From: Devosia neptuniae
GTDB taxonomy: Bacteria > Pseudomonadota > Alphaproteobacteria > Rhizobiales > Devosiaceae
Assembly (NCBI RefSeq): GCF_025452235.1
Contig: NZ_CP104965.1
Coordinates: 3,468,501-3,532,500 of the forward strand
DNA: 64,000 nt
Direction of reading: 5' to 3'
Numbering within the stretch: position 1 is the first letter of the stretch; the number at the start of each line of letters is the position of its first letter. A model generated the notes under the pieces. The model did not search any database. It was not told the DNA's origin and saw only the letters and a list, made by a program, of their open reading frames with translations. This document shows, piece after piece, positions 27,098 through 37,248 of this stretch. The position numbers were made by a program, and so were the translations under genes.

Positions 27098-27991
27098 CTA
27101 GCGCTCCTTCGCCTTGTTGAGATACTTGACGTAGATATTGGTGATGCACAGCACCATGATCAGGATGATGTAGGCGAGGGCCGACGCGGGGCCGGTCTGC
27201 CACTGCTGGAATGCCATCTTGTAAAGGCGCGACGAGATCAGCTCGGCCTGCGGCTGGCCGGTCATGACGAAGGCGATGTCGAACGTCTTGAAGGCCTCCA
27301 TGGTGCGAAAGATCACCGCGATCAGCAGGATCGGCGCCACCAACGGCAGCGTGATGCGGAAGAAGGTGTAGAACCGCCCGGCGCGATCGATCGAAGCCGC
27401 TTCGTAGAGGTGCTTGGGCACCGCGCTGAGGCCCGCAAGCGACAGCAGCATGACAAAGGGCGACCACATCCAGATATCGGTAATGGCCACCGAATAGAGC
27501 GCCAGGCTCGGATCGGTCAGCCAGGCAACCTTGCCCAGGCCCAGCGCATGGTTGAGGATGCCCCAGGACGGATCGTAGATCAGCTTCCAGAACAGGCCCA
27601 CGACTACTGGCGAGAGCATCATGGGCAGCAATAGCAGGGTTGTCAGCAGCCCCTTGCCCGGAATGGGCCGGTTGAGCAAAAGCGCCAGACCAAAGCCGAC
27701 GATAAACTGGCCAGTCACGGAGACGACCACATACCAAAGCGTAGTCGCAAAACTGCGCCAGATCACCGGATCGGCCAGCACGTCCACGTAGTTTTTGAGC
27801 CCAACGAAATTGACCGGATCCTTGCTCGACGCGCGAAAGTCGGTGAACGAGAAACCCAGTGAATAGAGCAATGGAAAGACGTTGAAGATAATAAGAAACG
27901 CTACGGTCGGAATGACGAACAGGTTTCTGATGGTGATGTCGCTCCACCCCCGCGCCGCGGCGCGTGAGCCCGAACTGAGCGGTGTCATCAT
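27098..27991 (-). CDS. Carbohydrate ABC transporter permease, MalF-like
   Basis: A 297-residue permease with six helices and the EAA loop YEAASIDRAGRFYTFFRITLP. The frame is open to 28150, which would run into the binding-protein gene; the paired ATGs at 27991 and 27988 are better starts and leave a 70-base gap after that gene, with GGGGGGA in it. The N-terminus NLFVIPTVAFLIIFNVFPLLYSLGFSFTDF is the usual first helix of UgpA/MalF relatives. Confidence 0.92.
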   Translation of the reverse strand: MMTPLSSGSRAAARGWSDITIRNLFVIPTVAFLIIFNVFPLLYSLGFSFTDFRASSKDPVNFVGLKNYVDVLADPVIWRSFATTLWYVVVSVTGQFIVGFGLALLLNRPIPGKGLLTTLLLLPMMLSPVVVGLFWKLIYDPSWGILNHALGLGKVAWLTDPSLALYSVAITDIWMWSPFVMLLSLAGLSAVPKHLYEAASIDRAGRFYTFFRITLPLVAPILLIAVIFRTMEAFKTFDIAFVMTGQPQAELISSRLYKMAFQQWQTGPASALAYIILIMVLCITNIYVKYLNKAKER

Positions 27992-28061
27992 GTGATTCAA
28001 TGCACGATCCCCCCGGTTGAAATGCCCGGGGAGGCAATGCCTCCCGGGGCAAAATTCGTGA

Positions 28062-29375
28062 CTATTCGGCCGGATAGCCGGCTGTCTTGAGGGTTTCGAC
28101 CCAGGTCGCCGCGAGCTTGTCGAGGGTTTCCTGCGCCGTGCCGTTGCCATTCACGACATATTCGAACAGGCCCTGTTGGCCCTCATCGAGCAGCTCGGCA
28201 TATTCAGGCAAAGCCCAGAAGTCGCGGACCTTGAACATCGTCTCGTAGAATGCCTTGTTGTAGGGGGTGGCATTCTGGAACTCGTCCGACTTCAGGATCG
28301 CGGCCGAAGCCGTGTAGCCGCCGAGTTCGGCCCAGCGTTTCTGGGTCTCGTCCTTGACCAGCCAATCGAGGAATTTCATCGCCTCGTCCTGGTTCTGGCT
28401 GTACGAGATGAGCGAGATGCCCTGGCCACCAAGAGCGGCAAAGTCATCCCCACGCGGGCCGGGCGGGTTGGCGAAGAAGCCCATATTGGCGGCATGCGGA
28501 TTGGTCGCTTCGTTGAGCAGCGAGGGGAAGAACGCAAAGAAGTTCATGCCCATAGCCACCTGACCCTGTGCAATCGCCGTGTTCACTTCGGCGAAGAACG
28601 CATTGCCCCAGCCCGGAGGGCCGAAACCGAAGAGCTTGCGGTAGTCCTCAAGGCCTTCCACGGATTCCGGCGAGTTCAGCAGTCCGCTCACCTTGTAGCT
28701 GGCATAATCGCCGAGCGAGCCGCCATAGGAGAAGATGAAGTTCTCGACACCCATCATCAGAGCATCGCCCGTAGGCTGGGTATAAATCGCAGCGCCGTAA
28801 CGGTTCTCGGCGGGGCGGTTGAAGAACTCCGCGATGTCGAGGATCTGCTTCATGGTGGTCGGCACAGCAAGATCGTAGCCGTACTTGGCCTTGAAGTTGG
28901 TCATCTCGGTCGGATCTTCGAACCAGTCCTTGCGGTAGGCCCAACCGACGGCGTCGCCCTCCAGCGGCACCGACCAGTAATGGCCCGAGCTATCCGGATA
29001 TTCGGAATAGAACTTCATGGTGGCCGGAGCCATGGCTTCGGTCAGGTTGTGCTCTTTGACGAAGTCGGTGAGCTCCACATAATGGCCACCGGTCGAGGCC
29101 GCCCCCAGGAATTGGCTGTCGCCGACCACGAGATCATAGGCCGAGCCCTGAGCGTTGAGTTCAGTGAACAGCTTGGTCTGAAAGTCTGGCCAGGGAACCG
29201 TATCGACGGTAACCGTCACGCCGGTCTCGGCCTGATATTCATTCACGAGTTCCTGCAGATAATTTGCAGGGTCCCATTCAGCCCACAGAATGGTGAGTTC
29301 CTGAGCCTGTGCGGAAACCGCACCTATCGTCATCAAGCTTGCACCGGCCAATAGACCGGCAATGGTCTTGCGCAT
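28062..29375 (-). CDS. Carbohydrate ABC transporter extracellular solute-binding protein
   Basis: A 437-residue family 1 binding protein and the first gene of the nine-gene operon. ATG 29375 is preceded by GGAGGAG and gives a clean Sec signal peptide (MRKTIAGLLAGASLMTIGAVSAQA, cleavage near residue 24). The mature protein begins ELTILWAEWDPANYLQELVNEY, typical for sugar and polyol binders. Most abundant component expected, consistent with first position and with the 70-base gap to the permease gene. Confidence 0.94.
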   Translation of the reverse strand: MRKTIAGLLAGASLMTIGAVSAQAQELTILWAEWDPANYLQELVNEYQAETGVTVTVDTVPWPDFQTKLFTELNAQGSAYDLVVGDSQFLGAASTGGHYVELTDFVKEHNLTEAMAPATMKFYSEYPDSSGHYWSVPLEGDAVGWAYRKDWFEDPTEMTNFKAKYGYDLAVPTTMKQILDIAEFFNRPAENRYGAAIYTQPTGDALMMGVENFIFSYGGSLGDYASYKVSGLLNSPESVEGLEDYRKLFGFGPPGWGNAFFAEVNTAIAQGQVAMGMNFFAFFPSLLNEATNPHAANMGFFANPPGPRGDDFAALGGQGISLISYSQNQDEAMKFLDWLVKDETQKRWAELGGYTASAAILKSDEFQNATPYNKAFYETMFKVRDFWALPEYAELLDEGQQGLFEYVVNGNGTAQETLDKLAATWVETLKTAGYPAE

Positions 29376-29581
29376 AGTTTCATCTCCTCCCTCGGGATGC
29401 ACTGTCTCGCTGCTAGCGAGAATTTTGCTGCGTAATGATCAGGCACTATGACAAGACGACCCCTCCCTAAGTCGTGCTTCCGCCTCCTCAGTCTCCGGCG
29501 ACATCGAAGCCCGACTATTATTGTCGGTTGCCTCTCCCCCCGCCCTTCGCACTGGCCACGCCGCCTTTGGCGGTCATTGGC

Positions 29582-30247
29582 TCAGCTCGGCTTCTTTTCC
29601 CCTGCGGCCTCTGCTTCGGCCGCATTCACCAGGGCCAGGGCCGCCCATTGCGCGACAGCCTCTGCCTCCGCTGCGGCCAGCCCCCAGATGTCCCGCAGGA
29701 CGATGATCACCTCGACGCCAAAGACCAGCGACAAGGCCTGTGACAGCCGCAGCCGCTGTGCCCGCGACAGCGTGTCCGCCATCGGCTTGGTCGCCCGCAT
29801 CAACAGGTCGACACGGTGGCCACGCGTAAACTGCGGCTCGGCGCCAAGCGTCCCCACCTGCCGCCGCGCCCACTGGTCGAGCGAGAGCTTAAGGGCGGCC
29901 TTGAACGTTGCCTCGAATTCGTTGATCCGCGGCATCGAGGAGGCCAGCAAATCTTTCACCCTGGCACGGGCGTCGTTCTCGTCCGTTTTCCAGTCAAGAA
30001 TCGGCCCGAGAGCCTCATCGACAACCGCGTGGACAAGCACGGCCTGGCTCGGGAAATACCGATAGGCCGTTGCCCGTGAGACCCCTGCCGCCTCGGCCAC
30101 TTCACTGACCGAAGGCGTGACGCCCGATTGCATGAGGGCCGTGGCGGATTGGAGCATGAGCCGGCGAGTGCGTGCCCTTGGCCCGCGCTCTGTCGCCTCC
30201 CCCTTTTCCGTGCTGGCCGTTTTGGCTCGTTGACGTAAGACTGGCAT
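29582..30247 (-). CDS. TetR-family transcriptional regulator
   Basis: A 221-residue regulator with the helix-turn-helix VSEVAEAAGVSRATAYRYFPSQ near residues 45-66 and a helical ligand domain. A longer frame to 30304 exists, but ATG 30247 is preferred. It lies between the sugar operon (same strand, downstream) and the divergent Tm-1-like operon, and a TATCA/TGATA palindrome overlaps its start codon. It is therefore a candidate regulator of the divergent operon, of itself, or of the sugar operon. Confidence 0.88.
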   Translation of the reverse strand: MPVLRQRAKTASTEKGEATERGPRARTRRLMLQSATALMQSGVTPSVSEVAEAAGVSRATAYRYFPSQAVLVHAVVDEALGPILDWKTDENDARARVKDLLASSMPRINEFEATFKAALKLSLDQWARRQVGTLGAEPQFTRGHRVDLLMRATKPMADTLSRAQRLRLSQALSLVFGVEVIIVLRDIWGLAAAEAEAVAQWAALALVNAAEAEAAGEKKPS

Positions 30248-30259
30248 ATCAATATGATA
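30247..30259. promoter_or_regulatory. Candidate TetR operator overlapping the regulator start codon
   Basis: TATCAATATGATA has inverted arms TATCA and TGATA with a 3-base centre. It touches the regulator ATG and lies 90 bases before the Tm-1-like start, as expected for an autoregulated divergent control site. Confidence 0.5.
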
Positions 30260-30348
30260 CACGCATCTCATTTTTGAGCAATAGCATAGAAATTGCCGCA
30301 ACAATAATGGCGCGACGCTCCATCAAGAGGGCCAGGGCGGGGGAACGA

Positions 30349-31545
30349 ATGGGCCATATCCTGGTGGTGGGCACCGCCGACACGAAAGGCGAAGAGCTCG
30401 CCTACCTGGCGTCATGCGTGCGCTCCGCAGGCGGGCATGCGCTGGTCATCGATGTCGGTACGCGGGCGCCAGCTATCGCGGTCGATATTGCAGCAACCAC
30501 CGTTGCCGCCGCCCATCCGCAAGGCATAACCGCCGTTTTGGGGAGCGACGACCGGGGCACCGCCGTGGCGGCCATGGGTGAGGCTTTCACACGCTATGTG
30601 GCGGGCCGTTCCGACATTGCGGGCATGGTGGGCATCGGCGGCGGCGGCGGAACATCGATCGTGACGCAGGGCATGCGGCAATTGCCGCTCGGCATTCCAA
30701 AGCTGATGGTATCGACGCTCGCGTCGGGCGACGTTTCGGGCTTTGTCGGCGTGTCGGACATCGTCATGATCCCGGCTATCACGGATATGGCTGGCCTCAA
30801 CCGACTAAGCCGCAGCATTCTCAACAATGCGGGCCAGGCGATCGCGGCGATGGTGGCTCACCCAGTTGAGCAGGCCCAAGACAAGCCGGCTTTGGGGCTC
30901 ACGATGTTCGGCGTTACCACGCCCTGCGTCACCGCCATCGCAGCCCAGCTGCGCGACGACTACGACTGTCTGATTTTCCATGCCACCGGCACCGGCGGAC
31001 GCACAGTGGAAAAGCTCGCCGATAGCGGCCTGTTGCACGGCATGCTGGACATCACCACGACCGAGGTCTGTGACCTGCTGTTCGGCGGCGTACTTCCGGC
31101 AACCGAGGACCGGTTCGGTGCCATCGCCCGCACCAAGCTGCCCTGCGTGATGTCGGTCGGTGCCGTGGATATGATCAATTTCTGGGCACTCGAGACAATG
31201 CCGGCCCACTATGCCGGCCGGCGCATCTACCGGCACAATCCCAATGTCACGCTGATGCGCACGACGGTGGAAGAGAACGTCGAAATTGGCCGCTGGATCG
31301 GCGACAGGCTGAACCAGTGCCAGGGCCCGGTGCATATGCTGCTACCCCAGAATGGTGTGTCGGCGCTCGATATCGAAGGCGGCGCGTTCTGGGACCCGGC
31401 GGCGGATGCGGCCCTGTTTGATGCGCTGGAGCAGACCGTCCACCACACAGCGAGCCGCCGCGTTACGCGTCTGCCGTTCCACATCAATGCCCCTGAATTC
31501 GCCGATGCGGCCGTTCGCTCGTTTCGCGAGATTTCCCCCAACTAA
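30349..31545 (+). CDS. Tm-1-like (UPF0261) ATP-binding protein
   Basis: A 398-residue protein of the UPF0261 / Tm-1-like family, named for the tomato mosaic virus resistance protein. It starts [17 protein letters not shown], the conserved family N-terminus, and has [29 protein letters not shown] as a glycine-rich core. ATG 30349 has GGGGG five bases upstream; earlier in-frame ATGs lack that. The biochemical role of bacterial members is not established. It is followed after 10 bases by its usual TIM-barrel partner. Confidence 0.9.
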   Translation: MGHILVVGTADTKGEELAYLASCVRSAGGHALVIDVGTRAPAIAVDIAATTVAAAHPQGITAVLGSDDRGTAVAAMGEAFTRYVAGRSDIAGMVGIGGGGGTSIVTQGMRQLPLGIPKLMVSTLASGDVSGFVGVSDIVMIPAITDMAGLNRLSRSILNNAGQAIAAMVAHPVEQAQDKPALGLTMFGVTTPCVTAIAAQLRDDYDCLIFHATGTGGRTVEKLADSGLLHGMLDITTTEVCDLLFGGVLPATEDRFGAIARTKLPCVMSVGAVDMINFWALETMPAHYAGRRIYRHNPNVTLMRTTVEENVEIGRWIGDRLNQCQGPVHMLLPQNGVSALDIEGGAFWDPAADAALFDALEQTVHHTASRRVTRLPFHINAPEFADAAVRSFREISPN

Positions 31546-31555
31546 GAGAGCCTTT

Positions 31556-32398
31556 ATGCCCGTCATCGACCGCAAAACCATCCTTGCCAAGTTCCGCTCC
31601 ATGATCGAGGCCGGTGTGCCCATCATCGGTGGCGGCGCGGGAACGGGCATTTCCGCCAAGGCGGAGGAAGCCGGCGGCATCGACCTCATCATCATTTATA
31701 ATTCGGGCCGCTATCGCATGGCGGGTCGAGGCTCCGCAGCCGGACTGCTCGCCTATGGCAATGCCAATGAGATCGTCAAGGAGATGGCGGTCGAAGTGCT
31801 CCCGGTCGTCAAGACCACGCCCGTGCTTGCCGGGGTCAACGGCACCGACCCGTTCATCCTGATCCCCCGCTTCCTTGCCGAACTCAAGGAGATGGGTTTC
31901 TCGGGCGTGCAGAACTTCCCCACCATCGGGCTATTCGACGGGTTGATGCGGCAGAGTTTTGAAGAAACCGGCATGAGCTACCAGCTCGAAGTCGACATGA
32001 TTGCTGAAGCGCACAAGCTGGACCTGCTGACCACGCCCTATGTGTTCAACCCTGCCGAGGCCACAGCCATGGTCAATGCCGGCGCCGACATCATCGTGGC
32101 CCATATGGGCGTGACCACCGGCGGCACCATCGGCGCAACGTCGGCCAAGTCGCTCGACAATTGCGTCGGCGAGATCCAGGCCATCGCCGATGCGGCACGC
32201 AGGGCGCGCAGCGACATCATCGTGCTGTGCCATGGCGGGCCGATCTCGATGCCGGAGGACGCCCGCTATATTCTGGAACGCTGCCCAACCTGCCACGGCT
32301 TTTATGGCGCCAGTTCGATGGAACGCCTGCCGGCGGAGACCGCAATAAAGGCGCAGGCAGAGGCCTTCAAGAACCTGCGGACTGGAACACCAGCCTGA
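31556..32398 (+). CDS. PEP-hydrolase-like TIM-barrel protein, partner of Tm-1-like protein
   Basis: A 280-residue TIM-barrel protein of the phosphoenolpyruvate hydrolase / TIM-barrel signal-transduction family. Blocks include [30 protein letters not shown]-like [24 protein letters not shown] and [12 protein letters not shown]. The frame extends upstream into the previous gene; ATG 31556 with AAGAGAG before it is chosen. This family and UPF0261 are often adjacent or fused, suggesting two steps or two subunits of one process. Confidence 0.88.
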   Translation: MPVIDRKTILAKFRSMIEAGVPIIGGGAGTGISAKAEEAGGIDLIIIYNSGRYRMAGRGSAAGLLAYGNANEIVKEMAVEVLPVVKTTPVLAGVNGTDPFILIPRFLAELKEMGFSGVQNFPTIGLFDGLMRQSFEETGMSYQLEVDMIAEAHKLDLLTTPYVFNPAEATAMVNAGADIIVAHMGVTTGGTIGATSAKSLDNCVGEIQAIADAARRARSDIIVLCHGGPISMPEDARYILERCPTCHGFYGASSMERLPAETAIKAQAEAFKNLRTGTPA

Positions 32399-32413
32399 AC
32401 GGAAGGATCACCC

Positions 32414-32839
32414 ATGACCAAGCCGAACTATTTCGTCTACCCCAAGGACGTCGAGGCCTTTGGCTTCGATTGGGGGCAGCTGTCGCTGACGATCGGCCCC
32501 GATACCAATGGCGCGTCGCGTTTCTCGGGCGGCGTTGTAAACCTGCCGAGCGGTCAGGGGCACACGCGTCACAATCATCCGGGGGCCGAAGAGATCATTT
32601 TCGTCATAGCGGGCGAAGGCCAGCAGATGGTGGAAGACGAGCTTGGCAATCCGATCATTGCCGAGGTTCGGCCCGGCTGCACCATATATGTGCCTGAAAG
32701 CCGCTTTCATTCCACCAAGAACACCGGCGGCGGCCCCATGCAGCTTTTCGTGGTCTACTCGCCGTCCGGTCCCGAACGCGCGCTGAGGGAACTCCCCGAC
32801 TTCCGCATCATTCCCCCAGGAACCGGACGGCGAGCCTGA
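32414..32839 (+). CDS. Cupin-domain protein
   Basis: A 141-residue single-domain cupin. The metal-binding first motif is visible as GHTRHNHPGAEEIIFVIAGEG (His, His, Glu) and the second motif as VPESRFHSTKNTG (His). It could be an isomerase, dioxygenase or sugar sensor. It follows the TIM-barrel gene by 15 bases with AAGGA as ribosome site and is the last gene of this three-gene operon. Confidence 0.88.
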   Translation: MTKPNYFVYPKDVEAFGFDWGQLSLTIGPDTNGASRFSGGVVNLPSGQGHTRHNHPGAEEIIFVIAGEGQQMVEDELGNPIIAEVRPGCTIYVPESRFHSTKNTGGGPMQLFVVYSPSGPERALRELPDFRIIPPGTGRRA

Positions 32840-33041
32840 GCAAAACGTCAATTCTCGGTAGCCCTCTTGCCACGCACCAGCGATATGCAAACGAGCGCAG
32901 CTCTGGTCTGCCCGCTCCGGCCCTCGCACGCAATGCCAAGCTGTGCTGTGGCGCCGCTCGAGGCTGAAAGTCCGGCAATGTCAGCATCGACCGTCGGAGG
33001 AGCTCTGAGCAGGCGGTCAGCGTTCGTGCTTCAGGGCATAC

Positions 33042-33469
33042 TTGGCTCAGCTTGCCGTGGAGCTCCACGGTGATGCGCCGATTTTTCGGAATCGTTCGGG
33101 CCAGCCATATAGCAAAGGCACGTCGGTCGATGATTTCCGAGATGTTCGTTACGCAGAATTTGGCGAACGGCGAAACCCTGGCCACGACTTCCGCCGCTCA
33201 GAAGCAGTTGAGGCCATTGTCGGTGGCAGAACTGCCGAGGCTCTGTCTCACACTATGGGAACACCCTGAGTGCATCGAATACGCTGTTTGCAACATACGT
33301 GCCCGTTAATGCCGAGACGATTCGTTCCGTCATCGAGGCGCGCAGGCGGGGCCGGACCAAACTGCGGCAACAGAACGCATCACGACCAAAAGTGGGAACA
33401 CGCCGCGGAAACGAGTGGGAACTGGCCATCAAGACCGGCGCCACCATTCCAAAGTCTTCAATCAATTGA
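33042..33469 (+). pseudogene. Decayed tyrosine recombinase / phage integrase, C-terminal remnant
   Basis: In one frame the DNA from 33042 reads PIFRNRSGQPYSKGTSVDDFRDVR and FRRSEAVEAIVGGRTAEALSHTMG, the C-terminal catalytic region of tyrosine recombinases, with the Arg in DFRRS and the His in LSHTMG. Around 33255-33260 the frame shifts and continues as NTLSASNTLFATYVPVNAE and then IRSVIEARRRGRTKLRQQ to a TGA at 33467-33469. The N-terminal half is missing. The remnant ends 11 bases from tRNA-Asp, a classical integration site, so it marks an old, inactivated insertion. Region 32840-33041 before it holds no gene. Confidence 0.7.
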
Positions 33470-33479
33470 AGGGGAAAGG

Positions 33480-33556
<77 letters not shown>

Positions 33557-33845
33557 AGCGGCAAACTCGACTTGTCTGCGCAACGTGGGGTCGATGTACC
33601 CAGCCCCCCATGTGAAGTCAAGCGGCGAAAACCGCCTTTCTTGAAGAAGTTTCAGTGGCCTGTGGGAAACTTTCGAACCGGGGCGTTTCGCGGCCATGCC
33701 AGGCTTTCCCCGCTACCTATGGCCTTGGCAGTACTAATTATTAACGCCACGCAAACTCCAGGTAGTCACTCACGCGGAAGTGAGCTTATGATGGTTGCTG
33801 CGAGACGATTCAAAGTTGTCGGTGTCAAAACCGTGGAGGCCAACA

Positions 33846-36556
33846 TTGTTTTTTAAGCCGAACTCCAAGCGCCAACTCATTGTATTTTCAACAATTTCTA
33901 GCTCACTATTGTTGGGCAGCGCGGGCAGCGCCACGGCAGCCTGCGTATTTGTCGTCACAGCGGGAGACGACACCTATGTGTGCGACTCGGGCACCTCTGC
34001 CGGCTTCTTCGATCCCGGTGGCAATAATAGTTTGACGCTGCCCGCCGGCGGCACTGGCGTCATTACCAGTACGGTTTCCTTCGGTGCGGGCGCCGACTCG
34101 GTGACGATCCGCTCGGGCACGACCGCGAGCATCGAACAGGGCAGCGGCATTGACCATTTTGAAATGAGCGGCGGCACCGTTGCCGCCCTGCAGCAAGGCG
34201 ATGGCTACGACACTTTCCTGATGACCGGCGGCACGATCACGGGCGCTTTTGTCGACGGCGACTACGCCGAGCAGAGCGGCGGCACCATTGGCCGTGTCGA
34301 CATGAAGCTTGCTGACAATTTCTATTATCTCAGCGGCGGGCAGATTCTGGGCAATCTGGTCACCGGCTTTGGCCTCGACACCATCGTGGTGTCCGGCGGC
34401 GCCATTGGCGGCAATATCAGCACCAGCGGCGGCAATGACGTGATCCGAGTGTCGGGCGGCTCCATTGAGGGAGAGATTCGCGCCAGTTTCGGCAATGATA
34501 CCTTCGACTGGACCGGCGGCGCTATTTTCAACAACGTATTGATGGGCGCCGATTCCGATGTGGCGACGCTTGGCAATCTGAGCGCGGCCACCATTGCGGC
34601 TGCCGGCAACATCGATGGCGGCGAAGGCGCCGCAGCCGGCGCACCTGTCGCCAGCGACACTCTGAAATTCGAGAACAGCTCCGCCATCAATGACGGTCAG
34701 TTCATCAATTGGGAGACCATCCAGCTCAACAATGGCTCGCGCCTTAGCCTGAGCGACAATCTGGTGCTCGGCGATGCGACCAGCCTGACCGGCCGGCTCG
34801 ATATCGATTCGAGCAGCTATCTGATTGCCAGCGGCGCCGCCAATATCGCCCCTGCCGTGGCGGGTTCGCTGGTTCAGGTCAACAATGCCGGCGTCATCCA
34901 GATGACGCAGCTTGGCGCGCCGAACCCGACCGATACCCTGACGATCCAGGGCAATTACACCGGCATCGGCGGCTCGGTACTACTCGACACCTATCTGGGT
35001 GTGGATGGGGCGCCCTCGGACAAGCTCATCATCTCCGGTGGGCTGGCTAATGGCCTTACCGGTATTGGCATCGTCAATGCCGGTGGCCCCGGTGGCGGCA
35101 CCACGGGCAGCGGCATCATGGTCGTGCAGGCGACGAATGGCGGCAGCACAGCCGTCAACGCTTTCGTGCTCGACCGCGCTGTTGCCGCGGGCGCCTACGA
35201 ATATTTCCTGTTCCGCGGTGGCGTTGCGGCAGGCGAAGAGCAGAACTGGTATCTGCGCTCGCAGCTGCTGCCCGTCCCGGTCCCCCTCCTCCGCCGCCTG
35301 AGCCCGTGGCGCCCGTAGCGCCCGGCGCGATCAACCCAGGCGAGACCCCGGTAGCCCCTGTGCTGCCCACGGCCCCGGTCGATCCGGCGCCGGATCCGGA
35401 AGCTCCCGCCGTGGTGCCGCCGCCTGCGGCCACACCCGAGCCTTTGCCAACAGCGCCTGAGGACGGCCCGCTGCCTCCGGGCTCGCCGCCACCGGCAACG
35501 CCGACAATGCCGGCTCTGACGTCGGCAGGATACGCCATCGTTGCACCGACCAGCCACGCGACCTTGCCGGATGCCTCGCTGCTCCTGGCGGGTGGTGTCG
35601 TGCCGCTCTACCGCATCGAGGCGGCCAATTACGCGGCGCTGCAGCCCTCGGCCTATCTGCTGGCGATCGAATCGCTGTCCACCTTCCATAATCGCCGCGG
35701 CGAGCAGGCCTATCTGCCCAATGCCGATACCGAAAAGCGCAATGCCTGGTTCCGCGCGCTGGGCAGCTCGCTGACAGCCGGTTGGTCGGGCACCGTGGCG
35801 CCGAGCTTCGATGGCACCATTGGCGGCTTCCAGGCCGGCACCGATCTCTATTCTGTCGTCGGCGAGGATGGCTCGACCACACAGGCCGGCGTCTTTGCGG
35901 GTTATTCGCATATGAGCGGGGATCTGCGGGGCTTTGCCCTGGGCTGGGCCAATTACGATACGGGCACGCTGGGCCTGGGGGCCGCATCGGTCGGCGCCTA
36001 TGCCACCCGTGTCAATGAAAACGGCTTCTACCTCGATGGCGTGCTGATGGCGTCCTATTATACCGGCGACGTCACCTCGACGCGCGGCGTGGGCATCGAT
36101 GTCGATGGCTACGGTCTCACCGGATCCATCGAGGCGGGCTACCCCATTGCCCTGGGCGGCGGCTGGGCTATCGAGCCGCAGGCGCAGGCCATCGTGCACT
36201 ATGCCAATTTTGGCGATGCCAGCGATCCGTTCGCCGATATCAGCTTTGACAGCAGCACCATGCTGACGGGGCGGCTCGGCGCACGGCTCTATAACCGCAT
36301 CGAGACCGAGAACGGCTTCATCCAGCCCGAACTGACCGCCAATCTCTGGCAGAACCTGGGTGATTTCACCACGCGGCTCGACAATGACGTGCTGACCACC
36401 TCGGGTGATTCGACCGTGCTTGAAATCGGCGCCGGGGTGACCGGCGAGCTCAACGACAAGTTCAGCTATTTCGCCAATGCCAGCTATTCGTTCGATGTGG
36501 CCGGCGGCGATCGCTCCGGCGTCACCGCACGGGTCGGGCTGCAACTGAAATGGTAA
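33846..36556 (+). pseudogene. Autotransporter (type V secretion) gene split by one frameshift
   Basis: The first part starts at TTG 33846 with GGAGG at 33835-33839 and a 6-base spacer. It gives a good signal peptide ending SAGSATA. The passenger is built of roughly 22-residue repeats of the type SGGTI-G-----GND, a beta-helix pattern, up to about residue 480. At 35319 the frame stops inside a proline-rich linker. One extra C in the C5 tract at 35282-35286 would restore reading into the second frame, which carries more Pro-rich linker, then the outer-membrane barrel (from about 35660) and ends in the classic terminal aromatic LQLKW at 36556. It could be a sequencing slip, a recent inactivation or phase variation. 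Intact length would be about 903 residues. Confidence 0.85.
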
Positions 36557-36562
36557 GGGGAA

Positions 36563-36638
36563 TGGTGGGCGATGACGGACTCGAACCGCCGACATCCTCG
36601 GTGTAAACGAGGCGCTCTACCAACTGAGCTAATCGCCC
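36563..36638 (-). tRNA. tRNA-Val (TAC)
   Basis: The minus strand folds as a 76-base cloverleaf with anticodon stem CCTCG/CGAGG and loop TTTACAC (anticodon TAC), D-arm TAGCTCAGTTGGTAGAGC, T-loop GTTCGAG and encoded CCA at 36565-36563. A tRNA-Val next to the HU gene is usual in this order. Confidence 0.97.
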
Positions 36639-36717
36639 GCTGGCCCACTGGGCCGGCGTAAGGCGCCCTGATTAGGGCGGGATGTGCCGCCCGTCAACTG
36701 GCAGCAGCAAAAGAATT

Positions 36718-36743
36718 GGCCCCGGCGCAATGCGCACGGGGCC
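36718..36743 (-). terminator. Intrinsic terminator of the HU gene
   Basis: Stem GGCCCCG/CGGGGCC (36718-36724 with 36737-36743) has further GC pairing inside; on the minus strand it is followed by AATTCTTTT. Confidence 0.75.
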
Positions 36744-36770
36744 GATCACTAAAGCGAACTTTCGTTCTTA

Positions 36771-37043
36771 TTAGTTGATCGCGTCCTTCAGGCCCTTGCC
36801 GGGCTTGAACTTGGCCTGGTTGGAGGCCGGGATGCTGATCTCTGCACCGGTCGCAGGGTTGCGGCCCGTGGATGCCTTGCGCTGCGACACCGCAAAGGTG
36901 CCGAAGCCGACGAGGCGGACTTCTTCGCCAGCCTTGAGCGAGCCGGTGATTGCCTCGAACACTGCGTCAACCGCTTCGGCGGCCTGTGCCTTGGTGATCG
37001 TCGCCTTGTCGGCAACAACGCCAACCAGATCGTTTTTGTTCAT
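36771..37043 (-). CDS. hupB: DNA-binding protein HU-beta
   Basis: A 90-residue histone-like protein. It begins MNKNDLVGVVADKATITKAQA and contains the DNA-binding arm signature GFGTFAVSQRKASTGRNPATG, the prosite-type HU motif, then NQAKFKPGKGLKDAIN. It forms dimers that bend and compact DNA. In related genomes it directly follows lon; here an efflux module of about 3.3 kb lies between. Confidence 0.97.
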   Translation of the reverse strand: MNKNDLVGVVADKATITKAQAAEAVDAVFEAITGSLKAGEEVRLVGFGTFAVSQRKASTGRNPATGAEISIPASNQAKFKPGKGLKDAIN

Positions 37044-37248
37044 AGCGTTTCCTCACAGTGAATGCCCGCCCTCTGTGGCGAACCAATCGCCGCAACCCTT
37101 TTGCGATTCTGCATGAAAGGCAAGGAATTCCGGGCGTTTTGACGTGCCAGACGGTGCAAAACCGTTATTGGACCGGAAAAACCGCCCCGGCAAGTCCGGT
37201 TTACCCGGTTTTGCCCCGTTTTCCGGGCTTTGCCGGAGGTTTTCCGCC

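Noticed and set aside
32840..33041. Possible start of the integrase remnant or another gene
   Set aside because: Short frames on both strands without motifs; only from about 33042 does recombinase similarity appear.
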